A stretch of DNA of 64,000 nucleotides from Bacteroidia bacterium (GTDB lineage Bacteria; Bacteroidota; Bacteroidia; NS11-12g; UBA955): the NCBI GenBank assembly GCA_023653095.1, contig JAMNXP010000002.1:1-64000 (forward strand). The letters are read 5' to 3'. Of this stretch, positions 42,552-50,938 are shown one piece after another. The position numbers and the translations under genes are program-made. Position 1 is the first letter of the stretch, and each line of letters begins with the position of its first letter. The notes beneath the pieces were generated by a model. That model was not told where the DNA came from. It saw only the letters and a list, made by a program, of their open reading frames with translations, and searched no databases.

Positions 42552-44690
42552 ATGAAAAAATCTTTACTGTTTTTAATTTTTTATATGGCTGTAAGCCATA
42601 TTTATGCCCAGAATCGCGCGCTGCATTTTGACGGTGTAGATGATTATGTAGAATTATCAAACCACACGGGCTTAAGTGGTCCTAAATACATAACCATTGA
42701 ATCTTGGATTTACGTAGATAATTTCAACAGTTCACCATGTAATGTCTGCGCACCTATTGTTTGGCATCAAGATGACGCCTACAGATTTGGAACGGGAAAT
42801 GCTAAGGGAATTCATTTTGATATCAGCGATGGCTCCAATACTCAGTCTTTCAGTATTTCTAGTGGACTCAATCAAAATCAATGGCACCATATTGCAGGTA
42901 CTTTCGACGGAAGTTGGATGAGGATTTATCTGGACGGTGTTTTGAAAGACTCTTCCTCGGCAAAGTTTAGTGCCTTAGGATACAATTCAAGTTCAACTCC
43001 GATTTGGATTGGAGACCCAGTTACGGGTTACGGTGGAATCATTGAAGAGACCCGCATTTGGGATTATGCTAGAACAAAAAAACAAATTCAAGATGGGATG
43101 TATAAAAAATTCCCCAAATCCGAAAAGGGATTGCTACTGCAATTGAGCTATGAGGATGGCGTGCCGTATAAAAAGAATACCAGTATAACTTCTGTCAAGG
43201 ATGATACGCCCAACGGAAATAATGGAAAATTGAACAATTTCTACCTAGATGATTCTACATCGAATTTTGTCATAGGTAGGTCGTTTTGTGACTCTACCGT
43301 TTATGGCAAAGCTACCGTTACAGCATGTGATAAATATACTTTTCCCTCGAAAAAAAGGTTCGCATCCAAAACAGGGACATATAGCGATACGATAGTCTCA
43401 GTGAATGGCTGCGATTCGGTAATTACCTTCGATGTGACCATTAAAAAGAGCAGTTCTTATACCATCAGAACGGTAGTGTGTGATTCTTTTGAGAGTCCCA
43501 CTTTCAAAGGTTCGCACTACTATAAATCTGGAAAGTATCAAGAAAAAACCAGCAACTACTTGGGATGTGACTCTATCATCACCATTTTCTTGACGGTCAC
43601 TTCCAAAGCAGAAACTAATTTCAAGTATTCTGCGTGTTATTCGGTAAAATTGAACGGCCCATCGGGCAGAACCGTGACTAAGTCAGGTACTTATTATGAC
43701 ACTCTCAAGGGTTGGGGTGGATGTGACTCCATTCTAATTCATACGGTAACCATCAAGGATAGAAGCTATGCCAAACGCCGACTAGATTTCTGTCGATTCG
43801 TAGTTTGTCCTACAGATAAAGAGGTTATTTATCGTTCCGAGGGACTTTATTACGATACCATTACCAATTATTTGGGCTGCGACAGCATCATCGAATACGA
43901 AGTAAAGTCCACCAAATCTACCGGAAACATCAGCGTGAGAACCTGTGGAAGTTATAAAAGTCCAAGCGGAGAATACACTTGGAACGTGTCTGGAAAATAC
44001 CGCGATACGTTGATAGGAGGAAATTATAAGGCATGTGATAGTTTCATCAACATTGATTTGACCATCATCAAGCCAACGGCTGTGAATTTGTCTGAAAAAG
44101 GCTGCGGAATGTTTGTGACTCCTCAAGGTAAGAAGGTGACGAAATCGGGCAAGGTAGTTGAAACGCTCAAGTCAAGAGAGGGCTGCGACAGCGTCATTTA
44201 CACCATTGATGTTACCATTGTTGATGTGAATACATCGGTTTCGAGGGATTGGAATACATTAACGGCTTCAGCAACAGGAGCGGCATTCCAATGGTTGGAT
44301 TGCAATCAATCACAATCACCCATTACCGGTGAAACCAACGCATCGTTTTCCCCAACAGGAAACGGGAAGTTTGCCGTTGAAGTTAAGCAAAACGGATGTA
44401 CGGATACATCGGTATGCTTGGTTTTTGCGTATACCGGATTGAGTGACATGGGAATTCAACCAATGAATATTTTACCTAATCCTAGTACAGGTCAATTCAC
44501 CTTGGAGGTGCCAGATTTATTGCATCATGCAGAAATGAAGGTTTATAGTTCATCTGGGCAAGTGGTTTATATTGAAGACTTAAAGGAATTCAAAAAAGGA
44601 TCATTTACATTGAAATTAAATCCTGGAGTTTACACGGTCTTGATTCAATCAAATTCGGGTAAAACTCAAGGCAGAATAGTTTTTGAATAG
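42552..44690 (+). CDS. LamG-domain T9SS cargo with five GCDS repeats
   Basis: A 712-residue secreted protein: signal peptide ending IYAQ (residue 20), a LamG/concanavalin-like domain (about 21-200; LHFDGVDDYVELSNHTG, NQWHHIAGTFDGSWMRIYLDG), then about five repeats of roughly 63 residues, each ending in a GCDS(V/I)I motif (about 245-555). An Ig-like segment follows, and a type A T9SS sorting domain closes the protein (NILPNPSTGQF ... TVLIQSNSG). It is probably a cell-surface carbohydrate- or protein-binding adhesin. It has no co-directional partner nearby. Confidence 0.85.
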   Translation: MKKSLLFLIFYMAVSHIYAQNRALHFDGVDDYVELSNHTGLSGPKYITIESWIYVDNFNSSPCNVCAPIVWHQDDAYRFGTGNAKGIHFDISDGSNTQSFSISSGLNQNQWHHIAGTFDGSWMRIYLDGVLKDSSSAKFSALGYNSSSTPIWIGDPVTGYGGIIEETRIWDYARTKKQIQDGMYKKFPKSEKGLLLQLSYEDGVPYKKNTSITSVKDDTPNGNNGKLNNFYLDDSTSNFVIGRSFCDSTVYGKATVTACDKYTFPSKKRFASKTGTYSDTIVSVNGCDSVITFDVTIKKSSSYTIRTVVCDSFESPTFKGSHYYKSGKYQEKTSNYLGCDSIITIFLTVTSKAETNFKYSACYSVKLNGPSGRTVTKSGTYYDTLKGWGGCDSILIHTVTIKDRSYAKRRLDFCRFVVCPTDKEVIYRSEGLYYDTITNYLGCDSIIEYEVKSTKSTGNISVRTCGSYKSPSGEYTWNVSGKYRDTLIGGNYKACDSFINIDLTIIKPTAVNLSEKGCGMFVTPQGKKVTKSGKVVETLKSREGCDSVIYTIDVTIVDVNTSVSRDWNTLTASATGAAFQWLDCNQSQSPITGETNASFSPTGNGKFAVEVKQNGCTDTSVCLVFAYTGLSDMGIQPMNILPNPSTGQFTLEVPDLLHHAEMKVYSSSGQVVYIEDLKEFKKGSFTLKLNPGVYTVLIQSNSGKTQGRIVFE

Positions 44691-44847
44691 AGTGGAGAGT
44701 TTAGAGTTTAGGGTTTAGGGTTTAGGGTTTAGGGTTTAGGGTTTAGGGTTTAGGGTGTAGAGGTCGCTCAACTCTAAACTCTCTACTCTAAACCGATCAC
44801 CGATCACCGATCACCGATCACTGATCACCGATCACCGATCACCGTCA
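44691..44847. repeat. Heptanucleotide arrays: TTTAGGG block, CAACTCT block and GATCGGT block
   Basis: This 157-nt gap between two convergent genes is filled by 7-bp words. GGGTTTA occurs six times perfectly (44711-44752), flanked by GAGTTTA and GGGTGTA variants. A degenerate CAACTCT/AAACTCT/CTACTCT stretch follows (about 44768-44791). Then ACCGATC-type units run to 44847, which on the minus strand read GATCGGT directly from the stop codon of the START-domain gene. Confidence 0.93.
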
Positions 44848-45513
44848 TCAAAACCGTTCTTTAATATCGGGGTGCTTGAAGCTGCTGTGTTTCTGCACCT
44901 CGGTATTTTTGAGTTTTTTGATGCTTTCGTAGGGGCCTTCCGATATGAACATGTTGAGAATCCATGCGGGAACGCTTCCCCCGGGATCAGACTTCAAATA
45001 ATAGGTACACTCAATTTTATTTTTAGCTACAGGTAAAAGCTCCCAAATCGCGATGTTGTTTTTGACGCGCACTACATTTTCAACGGTTTTAAGATAGTTA
45101 TGTTGTGAACTTGAATATACCGTAGTTTTGAAGGTTTTCGGGTCTTGACTTAATGCTATGTGCATGACTACATCGCGGTCATTCACGGGCCAGGGTGCGT
45201 CAACGTAGTGATAAGCGAGGAATTCCTTCTCATTGATTTTTTTGACCAGCTTAGACTTAGACGTTGAATACACCCAATTTTTGTAGTTGTCATAATCAAT
45301 CAGGGCACCTACAATGGCATTGAGAGAGCTTTCAATGGTAACAATGGCCTTGATTTCTTTAAAAGGTGTTCCTTCTTGCGAACGGGTATAAACGGTGATT
45401 CCATCGCCTTCGCGACTTTTGTGCCATTCTTTTTCTTTCTGGGGATGCTGATTCGTTTTTGATGGGAAAAAGGCACTGATCCAACTCAAACACAGCAACA
45501 ATCCAATTTTCAT
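44848..45513 (-). CDS. START-domain lipid-binding-like protein
   Basis: A 221-residue protein with an N-terminal signal-like segment (MKIGLLLCLSWISAFF) and a START/polyketide-cyclase-like lipid-binding domain: EWHKSREGDGITVYTRSQEG, VGALIDYDNYKNWVY, YHYVDAPWPVNDRDVVMH. Such proteins bind hydrophobic ligands in the periplasm; the ligand is unknown. It follows the VGINT-type secreted protein gene after 4 nt, so the two form a unit. Confidence 0.85.
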   Translation of the reverse strand: MKIGLLLCLSWISAFFPSKTNQHPQKEKEWHKSREGDGITVYTRSQEGTPFKEIKAIVTIESSLNAIVGALIDYDNYKNWVYSTSKSKLVKKINEKEFLAYHYVDAPWPVNDRDVVMHIALSQDPKTFKTTVYSSSQHNYLKTVENVVRVKNNIAIWELLPVAKNKIECTYYLKSDPGGSVPAWILNMFISEGPYESIKKLKNTEVQKHSSFKHPDIKERF

Positions 45514-45517
45514 TTAT

Positions 45518-46201
45518 CTAAGGGATATTTGATTCCGTCACAAGTATAGTGCAAAAGTCATTTGAATCTACGATAATCCCAGATTCTACTCTGATTCCAT
45601 AGGTGTGGGAGCCCGATTCGTTTTCGAAAACAGCCATAATGGTTGGCAATGTATAGTGAGTGCTGGTGTTGTTAAAATAAAAGTTTCGAGAAGCAACAGA
45701 GTTTCCATCTCTCATTAACCTGAATGTTATAAAATTTGTATTTGTAGTAAAGGCTGATAAACTGGCAGTAACAACCACATCTCCACCGCTTGCAGAGTAG
45801 GTGCCAGTCCAATTGGTAACATTGGTTGGCCCATTTATGCTCGTTGTGCTGGCTGCTATATTATTGATGAGTACGGTATGTTTGGTGGTTTGTTTATCGT
45901 GATTGATTAGACGCTGCCATTTAGAACCATCGAAGTAATAATAACCCGGTGTAACTGCATTGGTAGATGAGCCTGCCGAAGCCGTATTGTAAATGAGCAG
46001 TCCATTTGCAGGCGACGAAATGGTAGAATTGTCAGTAATTGAAGTCAATGCCACACGTGGAGGAAGAAATCCTTTATTGCTCGCGGTCACATCAAGTTGC
46101 GCTGATGCGTTGGGGGAGGAGGTATTTATTCCTACTTGCGAAAATGCTGCAAGTTGTATACCGAAGCACAAAGCGATGAAGAAAATGCGATGAAATTTCA
46201 T
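45518..46201 (-). CDS. Secreted VGINTSSP-type repeat protein
   Basis: A 227-residue secreted protein. The signal peptide ends FSQ and is followed by the Bacteroidota motif VGINTSSPNASAQLDV...KGFLPPRVALT, found at the start of many secreted or tail-fibre-like proteins of unknown function. The rest is Thr/Ser/Asn-rich beta structure (NNIAASTTSINGPTNV). A role in surface structures is only a guess. A -7 box lies about 22 nt upstream. Confidence 0.7.
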   Translation of the reverse strand: MKFHRIFFIALCFGIQLAAFSQVGINTSSPNASAQLDVTASNKGFLPPRVALTSITDNSTISSPANGLLIYNTASAGSSTNAVTPGYYYFDGSKWQRLINHDKQTTKHTVLINNIAASTTSINGPTNVTNWTGTYSASGGDVVVTASLSAFTTNTNFITFRLMRDGNSVASRNFYFNNTSTHYTLPTIMAVFENESGSHTYGIRVESGIIVDSNDFCTILVTESNIP

Positions 46202-46223
46202 TTAAATGCGTTGGAAGAGATTT

Positions 46224-46231
46224 CAAAAATA
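46224..46231 (-). promoter_or_regulatory. -7 box for the VGINT-START gene pair
   Basis: TATTTTTG on the minus strand, a perfect TAnnTTTG, 22 nt upstream of the ATG at 46201. It lies back-to-back with the tRNA promoter at 46244-46251 on the plus strand. Confidence 0.4.
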
Positions 46232-46243
46232 ATGAAAAACCCT

Positions 46244-46251
46244 TATATTTG
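46244..46251 (+). promoter_or_regulatory. -7 promoter box of the tRNA gene
   Basis: TATATTTG, a perfect TAnnTTTG, 17 nt before the tRNA 5' end. A weak TTTC (46221-46224) stands 19 nt upstream in the -33 position. Confidence 0.5.
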
Positions 46252-46268
46252 CAGTCCTTTTAAAGGAA

Positions 46269-46342
46269 GGGCCTATAGCTCATTCGGTTAGAGCAACTGA
46301 CTCATAATCAGTAGGTGCTTGGTTCGATTCCAAGTGGGCCCA
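46269..46342 (+). tRNA. tRNA with CAT anticodon (Met elongator or Ile2)
   Basis: A full cloverleaf: acceptor GGGCCTA pairs with TGGGCCC, D-arm GCTC/GAGC, anticodon stem ACTGA/TCAGT with loop CTCATAA, T-arm CTTGG-TTCGATT-CCAAG and discriminator A; CCA is not encoded. The CAT anticodon fits elongator methionine or the lysidine-modified isoleucine tRNA. The loop and GGGCC acceptor look more like tRNA-Ile2, but identity cannot be fixed without comparison with the other CAT tRNAs of the genome. Confidence 0.95.
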
Positions 46343-46345
46343 CAG

Positions 46346-46376
46346 AAAAGCCTCTCAGCAATGAGGGGCTTTTTTT
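46346..46376 (+). terminator. Rho-independent terminator of the tRNA gene
   Basis: A 12-bp stem (AAAAGCCTCTCA / TGAGGGGCTTTT, one G-T pair) with a GCAA loop and T run, starting 3 nt after the tRNA. Confidence 0.92.
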
Positions 46377-46383
46377 GAATTTG

Positions 46384-46513
46384 GTCTATGGTCTTTGGCT
46401 GACGGCTGAGCTGACGGCTGACGGCTGACGGCTGCCCGCTGAAACAAACTACACACTAAACTCTCCGCTATACACACCAATCCTAAGCTCTAAACTCTCA
46501 ACCCTCAACTCTA
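46384..46513. repeat. Degenerate heptanucleotide arrays: GGCTGAC block and CAACTCT-like block
   Basis: GGCTGAC units (46398-46430, about five, one shortened) are followed by GCTGCCC/GCTGAAA variants and a degenerate AAACTCT/CAACCCT/CAACTCT stretch to 46513. They fill part of the 448-nt gap between the tRNA terminator and the exopolysaccharide locus. Confidence 0.8.
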
Positions 46514-46824
46514 TTGTAATGTTGTTGTAAAATAAAACCGTCAAGTCTCTACAAAATAGTTGGATACATCTACCGAATTCTTGGTATGTAACTTTAAGCA
46601 TATGATCTGTTTAACATGCTTTTTGGTGGTCAAATTGTAATTGAAAAGCCAGATTCTATTGGTCTTTCCGAATATTCCATTCATCGAAATGAACTCGATT
46701 TCACATTATGTTAATGGTACTATTCAATACCTTTGCAATGCAAAAAAACTCAGAGATTTTTTAATCTAAATCATTAAGTTTTAAATGCACCTCAATATCG
46801 TATTTTGGAATCCAAGAATTGAAC
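46514..46824 (+). promoter_or_regulatory. Leader region and candidate promoter of the exopolysaccharide locus
   Basis: About 310 nt without a gene. The best promoter match is TACCTTTG (46728-46735), a perfect TAnnTTTG with a weak -33 (ATTATG near 46705). It would leave an untranslated leader of about 80 nt before the sugar transferase ATG at 46825. I see no long hairpin or riboswitch-like pattern. Confidence 0.4.
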
Positions 46825-47400
46825 ATGATAGAAAGATTTATTGCCCTTTTGTTGCTGATTTTGCTGCTCCCTTTCTTTTCGGTGATTTTCTTGCTGATTT
46901 ACATTGAAGACGGATATCCCTTTGTTTTTCGGCAGTTTAGAGTGGGGCAACACGGTAGTGTGTTTGTGTTTTATAAAATCAGAACCATGCGCCGCGATAC
47001 CCCAGAAACATCTACCAGTGAATTGGATGAGATTGGCAAGTGGGTGCTGATAACCGGTTATTATTTGCGAAAATACTCCATTGATGAAGCTATGAACCTC
47101 ATCAATATCATTAAAGGAGATATGTCCTTCATTGGGCCCCGTCCCTTGATAGCGTCTGAAGTGTACATGCATGAAAAACGCCACGAATTGGGAATTTATA
47201 AACAAAAACCGGGTGTTACCGGTTGGGCACAAATTAACGGACGCGACATCATTTCGGACGATCGAAAATTGGAATTAGAGAAGTATTATCTTGATAATAA
47301 GAGTTTTAGACTCAAATACATCATTTTGATGAAAACCATATTCTATGTGTTTTGGGCTGTTCGACAAAAATTAAGCAAGCCCGCAATTTCCCAGGAATAG
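46825..47400 (+). CDS. Initiating undecaprenyl-phosphate sugar-phosphotransferase
   Basis: Transfers a sugar-1-phosphate from a nucleotide sugar to undecaprenyl phosphate, the first step of polysaccharide repeat-unit assembly. The protein has about 191 residues (ATG at 46825; TTG at 46819 also in frame). An N-terminal reentrant membrane helix (FIALLLLILLLPFFSVIFLL) precedes the bacterial sugar-transferase motifs FYKIRTMRRDTPE, GDMSFIGPRPLI and KPGVTGWAQINGRD. Its size is that of the PglC-like minimal core. It opens the exopolysaccharide locus. Confidence 0.93.
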   Translation: MIERFIALLLLILLLPFFSVIFLLIYIEDGYPFVFRQFRVGQHGSVFVFYKIRTMRRDTPETSTSELDEIGKWVLITGYYLRKYSIDEAMNLINIIKGDMSFIGPRPLIASEVYMHEKRHELGIYKQKPGVTGWAQINGRDIISDDRKLELEKYYLDNKSFRLKYIILMKTIFYVFWAVRQKLSKPAISQE

Positions 47401-47422
47401 TTTTAGTCGTGATTATACTCCC

Positions 47423-47430
47423 TAATTTTG
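47423..47430 (+). promoter_or_regulatory. Candidate internal promoter before the Wza-like gene
   Basis: TAATTTTG, a perfect TAnnTTTG, stands 55 nt before the ATG at 47486, with only a weak T-rich -33. It could allow separate expression of the export genes. Confidence 0.35.
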
Positions 47431-47485
47431 CCGCCCTTTTGAGTTTGTCTGTGCGTAACTCAGGAGGCGGAGCTCTGCAAAATCC

Positions 47486-49858
47486 ATGAAATTAAATATG
47501 TTTACGTTGAAATATAAGTCTTTTATTACCCTTTTTCTTTTTCTTTCTGTTGGACTTTTATTAAATGCCCAAATTAGTTTTGGGAAAACCAAATCGAGCG
47601 ATTATTCCGATCAAGAAATTTTTCAACTCATTCAAAAAGCTGAGAATGCTGGATTGGGCGAAGCGCAAATTGTTGACATTGCAAAAGCTCAAGGAGTTCA
47701 AGATGCTGAATTGGAAAAGTTTAGAGAACGAGTTCTGAGCCTCAAAAAATCAGTGAACGTCCTCCCTGAAAAAACTCAGCCCGCAAACAGTCCTTCCATC
47801 AGAACTCAGAGCCAGGAGACTCAACCCAAAGTTCCGGCTCCGCTTGTTGAGCCGCAGCCCAATGACGGCGAATTTGCTTGGGATTTTGCCAGATTGTTTG
47901 ATGAAAAACGTTTTCCTGCATTCGCTAACGGCAGAACCTTTAAGGCGCCAGATCAATACATCATTGGCGTGGGTGACGAAATCAGCGTAACTGTATTTGG
48001 CAATAGTTATTTCAACAAAGTGAGCCGAGTGGATGACCGCGGACGAATTGATTTGGGTACCGCTCTGGGAAAGGTATATGTAAAAGGTTTGCCCTTTTCG
48101 AAGTTAGAAAAAGTCATAGCGTCGGCCGTAGGCCAAAAAATAAATCTCAATGGAAATGAACTAGAAGTAGATCTTTCGTTTTCCCGACAAATATCTGTGA
48201 ATGTGACCGGCGAGGTTCAAAAACCGGGCACTTACCAACTTCCGGCGGCCAATACGGTGTTTAATCTTTTGGTGCTTTCGGGTGGTCCCACAAAATTGGG
48301 AAGTGTCCGTAATATCGATGTGATTAGAGGGGGTAAGTCATTGTATAGCTTTGATTTATATGAATTCTTATTAAATCCCGAGAATAATTTATTCCTCGAA
48401 GACGGTGATTTTATTGTTGTGAAACCCATCCAGAAGACGGTGATAATTAAAGGGGGTGTTCAGCGTCCTGGTAAGTTCGAACTGCTTAAAAATGAAGGGT
48501 TTAATCATGCGGTTAAATTTGCCGGGGGATTTTCGGCTAAAGCCGATGATTCACGCGTGACCATTTCCCGACTTGACGGTAAGGAAAGAACTTTAGTTCA
48601 GATGAACTATTCCAAAGAAATGTCCCCCGAAAAACTTGAATTAAAAGACGGCGATGAGGTATTTATTTTTGAGCAAAGCGATGATTTGCAGAGCAAAGTA
48701 AAGGTATCGGGTGAAGTGTATTTCCCTGGAAATTACGCGTTAAAATCAGGGATGACGGTGAAGAATTTGTTAGATCTTGCCGGTGGTTTGACGAATCAAT
48801 CCAACCAAGAGATGGCCTTTGTAATTCGCACTTTGACTGATGGGAGCTCAGAGTATTTGCGACTTCCATTGACTGAGAGCGAGTTGACTAACTTTTTCCT
48901 TCAGAACAACGATCAACTAATCATTTTCGCAAAATCACGGTTTACGGATGCCTTTCAAGTGGAAGTTCGCGGCGAGGTGAGAAATCCCGTCAAGATTGAC
49001 TACAAAAAAGGGTTAACCTTGGGTGTTTTATTGGATTTTGCCGGGGGACTAAAATACAGTGCAGATGCGGCCGAAGTAGAAATATTGCGAAGTTCAATTC
49101 ACAAAAGTGACTTTAAATTGGGAGATAGAAATAAGACTGAATCCCTGAAAATAGCCCTGAATGCTAGTGGATTTGAGAATATTCCTTTGATGGCTGAAGA
49201 CATTGTCATTGTAAGAAGGGTGTCGAACTTGAATGACCGAATAGGGGTACAAATTGAGGGTGAAGTAACGCATCCAGGGGTATTTGTGATGGCCAAAAAC
49301 GAGAATCGGGTGCGTGATTTAATTGAAAAGGGCGGAGGATTGACCGAGTTTGCTTATCCGGAGGCAGCACAGATTTACCGTAAAAACGGACAGCAGTTGG
49401 TGTTCAATTTGAAAGATGTATTGAAGTCCAAAAACAGCGAATTTAACTATCGATTGGAAGAGGGAGATAGACTTTTTGTACCCTTGAAGCAAGATCTGGT
49501 TTTGCTGCCCAATACAGATACTTTATTGAGTCAAGACAAGATTTTAGCACCCCATATTTCGGGTAAGCGTGCCAGTTTTTACATGAAAAATTATTCCTTG
49601 GGATTCAACAAGGAATTCAAGAAAAAGCGATTGTACGTGGTTGAGCCAGGTGGGAAAATTGACCGGTCTAAGAACTTCGGATTGTTTGTTGTTACACCTA
49701 AGGTTGCCGCAGGATCAGAAATTCATTTCCAGCCAGCACCTGTAAAGGCACAGAAGGAAAAGGTTGATAGCAAAACAGATTGGAATCGAGTGATTGAAAA
49801 CTTCACGGTAAAACTGACCGGATTCGCTACTTTGTGGGTATTGTTAAGTAGAATTTAA
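47486..49858 (+). CDS. Wza-like polysaccharide export protein with multiple SLBB domains
   Basis: A 790-residue outer-membrane export channel component. The signal peptide ends LLLNAQ (about residue 28), followed by a variable linker with many Gln/Pro. The Poly_export domain is at about 155-240 (YIIGVGDEISVTVFG, VDDRGRIDLG), followed by about five SLBB domains, each with a GEV..PG.(Y/F) motif (VTGEVQKPGTYQLP, IKGGVQRPGKFEL, VSGEVYFPGNYAL, VRGEVRNPVKI, IEGEVTHPGVFVM). The C-terminus has a hydrophobic segment. It is longer than E. coli Wza, as usual in Bacteroidota. It is co-transcribed with the Wzz-like gene 4 nt downstream. Confidence 0.92.
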   Translation: MKLNMFTLKYKSFITLFLFLSVGLLLNAQISFGKTKSSDYSDQEIFQLIQKAENAGLGEAQIVDIAKAQGVQDAELEKFRERVLSLKKSVNVLPEKTQPANSPSIRTQSQETQPKVPAPLVEPQPNDGEFAWDFARLFDEKRFPAFANGRTFKAPDQYIIGVGDEISVTVFGNSYFNKVSRVDDRGRIDLGTALGKVYVKGLPFSKLEKVIASAVGQKINLNGNELEVDLSFSRQISVNVTGEVQKPGTYQLPAANTVFNLLVLSGGPTKLGSVRNIDVIRGGKSLYSFDLYEFLLNPENNLFLEDGDFIVVKPIQKTVIIKGGVQRPGKFELLKNEGFNHAVKFAGGFSAKADDSRVTISRLDGKERTLVQMNYSKEMSPEKLELKDGDEVFIFEQSDDLQSKVKVSGEVYFPGNYALKSGMTVKNLLDLAGGLTNQSNQEMAFVIRTLTDGSSEYLRLPLTESELTNFFLQNNDQLIIFAKSRFTDAFQVEVRGEVRNPVKIDYKKGLTLGVLLDFAGGLKYSADAAEVEILRSSIHKSDFKLGDRNKTESLKIALNASGFENIPLMAEDIVIVRRVSNLNDRIGVQIEGEVTHPGVFVMAKNENRVRDLIEKGGGLTEFAYPEAAQIYRKNGQQLVFNLKDVLKSKNSEFNYRLEEGDRLFVPLKQDLVLLPNTDTLLSQDKILAPHISGKRASFYMKNYSLGFNKEFKKKRLYVVEPGGKIDRSKNFGLFVVTPKVAAGSEIHFQPAPVKAQKEKVDSKTDWNRVIENFTVKLTGFATLWVLLSRI

Positions 49859-49862
49859 AGAA

Positions 49863-50909
49863 ATGTCACAAGAATTAAGGCCACAAATGAGGTTCCGCGA
49901 CGATGAGATATCGTTGAGGGATTTAATTTTAAAGATAAAAAATACTTATCGGCTACTATTAAAAAACTGGTGGAAACTGGCGTTGGCAGGACTTTTGGGA
50001 GCCTCTTTGGGGGTTGCCTACAGTTTAATAAAGAAGGTTAATTACACGGCTGAATTGGTATTTGTCACGGCCGAAGCTGAGGAAGGAGGATTGAGTAAAT
50101 TGAGCGCCATTGGGTCTCAATTTGGCTTCGATTTTGGCGGTGGAAGTTCAGGTGCTTTTGGAGGAGACAATCTACTGGAGCTCATGAAAAGCAGGTTGTT
50201 GGTAGAGCAAACCTTGTTCGATAGTTTGGAGCATGATGGAAAGAGGCATCGTTTAATAGAATACTATCTAAAAAGAGATTCACAAGAAAAATCAGAAACG
50301 CCCCCGGTAGAATTATCTAGTATTTCTACGCGAGATGATTGTGGTTACAGGCAAGATTCATTGCTGAAGGAGGTTTATAAAAGAATTACCAAAGGTGGGT
50401 TGGTGGTAGAGAATCAAGATAAGGAATTAGCTTTCAAGAGGGTGGCATTTACAGATATCGACCCTGTTTTTGCGAAGTCGTTTGTTGAGAACCTAACCAA
50501 TAACGTAACGGCATTTTATTTGGAGACCAAGAACAGGCAGTCTATTGCGAACATTAGATTGTTAGAGCGAAAAGCCGATAGTATAGAGGTTGTTTTGCGT
50601 TCAAAGATGGTTTCTGCGGCCATTCAACGAGATCAAAACCAGTTCTTGACCAACACCGAAGGAACGGTTCAAATGGTCAAGCAGCAGATGGAAGTTCAGT
50701 TATTAACGACCATGTATGCTGAGGTTGTAAAGAATTTAGAATTGTCGCGCACCATGAGTGCTCACAGCCAGCCCTTGATTCAAATCATCGACAAGCCTCG
50801 CTTCCCTTTAGAAGACGACGGCGGTGGTTTGCTGAAGTTTTTAATTTTAGGTGGATTGTTGGGGGTTTTGGCGATATCTGCAAGAATTATTTTGCGGAAA
50901 ATAGTATAG
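49863..50909 (+). CDS. Wzz-like polysaccharide chain-length / co-polymerase protein
   Basis: A 348-residue inner-membrane protein with two transmembrane helices (about 36-57, LALAGLLGASLGVAYSLI, and about 322-342, FLILGGLLGVLAISARII) around a periplasmic coiled-coil domain (LLERKADSIEVVLRSKMVSA). A Pro-rich motif precedes the second helix (IIDKPRFPLED), as in Wzz. No tyrosine-kinase domain is fused. It works with the Wza-like channel and the polymerase to set chain length. Confidence 0.88.
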   Translation: MSQELRPQMRFRDDEISLRDLILKIKNTYRLLLKNWWKLALAGLLGASLGVAYSLIKKVNYTAELVFVTAEAEEGGLSKLSAIGSQFGFDFGGGSSGAFGGDNLLELMKSRLLVEQTLFDSLEHDGKRHRLIEYYLKRDSQEKSETPPVELSSISTRDDCGYRQDSLLKEVYKRITKGGLVVENQDKELAFKRVAFTDIDPVFAKSFVENLTNNVTAFYLETKNRQSIANIRLLERKADSIEVVLRSKMVSAAIQRDQNQFLTNTEGTVQMVKQQMEVQLLTTMYAEVVKNLELSRTMSAHSQPLIQIIDKPRFPLEDDGGGLLKFLILGGLLGVLAISARIILRKIV

Positions 50910-50938
50910 AGTTAAAATAATATAATTAATAAAGGATT

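Noticed and set aside
44704-44759. TTTAGGG array as eukaryotic contamination or a chromosome end
   Set aside because: It lies between intact bacterial genes and shares the 7-bp register style of the other arrays.
40042-44847. The tandem arrays as CRISPR loci
   Set aside because: Units are only 7 bp, directly adjacent and without spacers, and no cas genes are present.
47466-47478. GGCGGAGCTCTGC upstream of the Wza-like gene as an ops/JUMPstart element (GGCGGTAG...)
   Set aside because: The resemblance stops after GGCGG, and no RfaH/NusG-like gene is in the locus.
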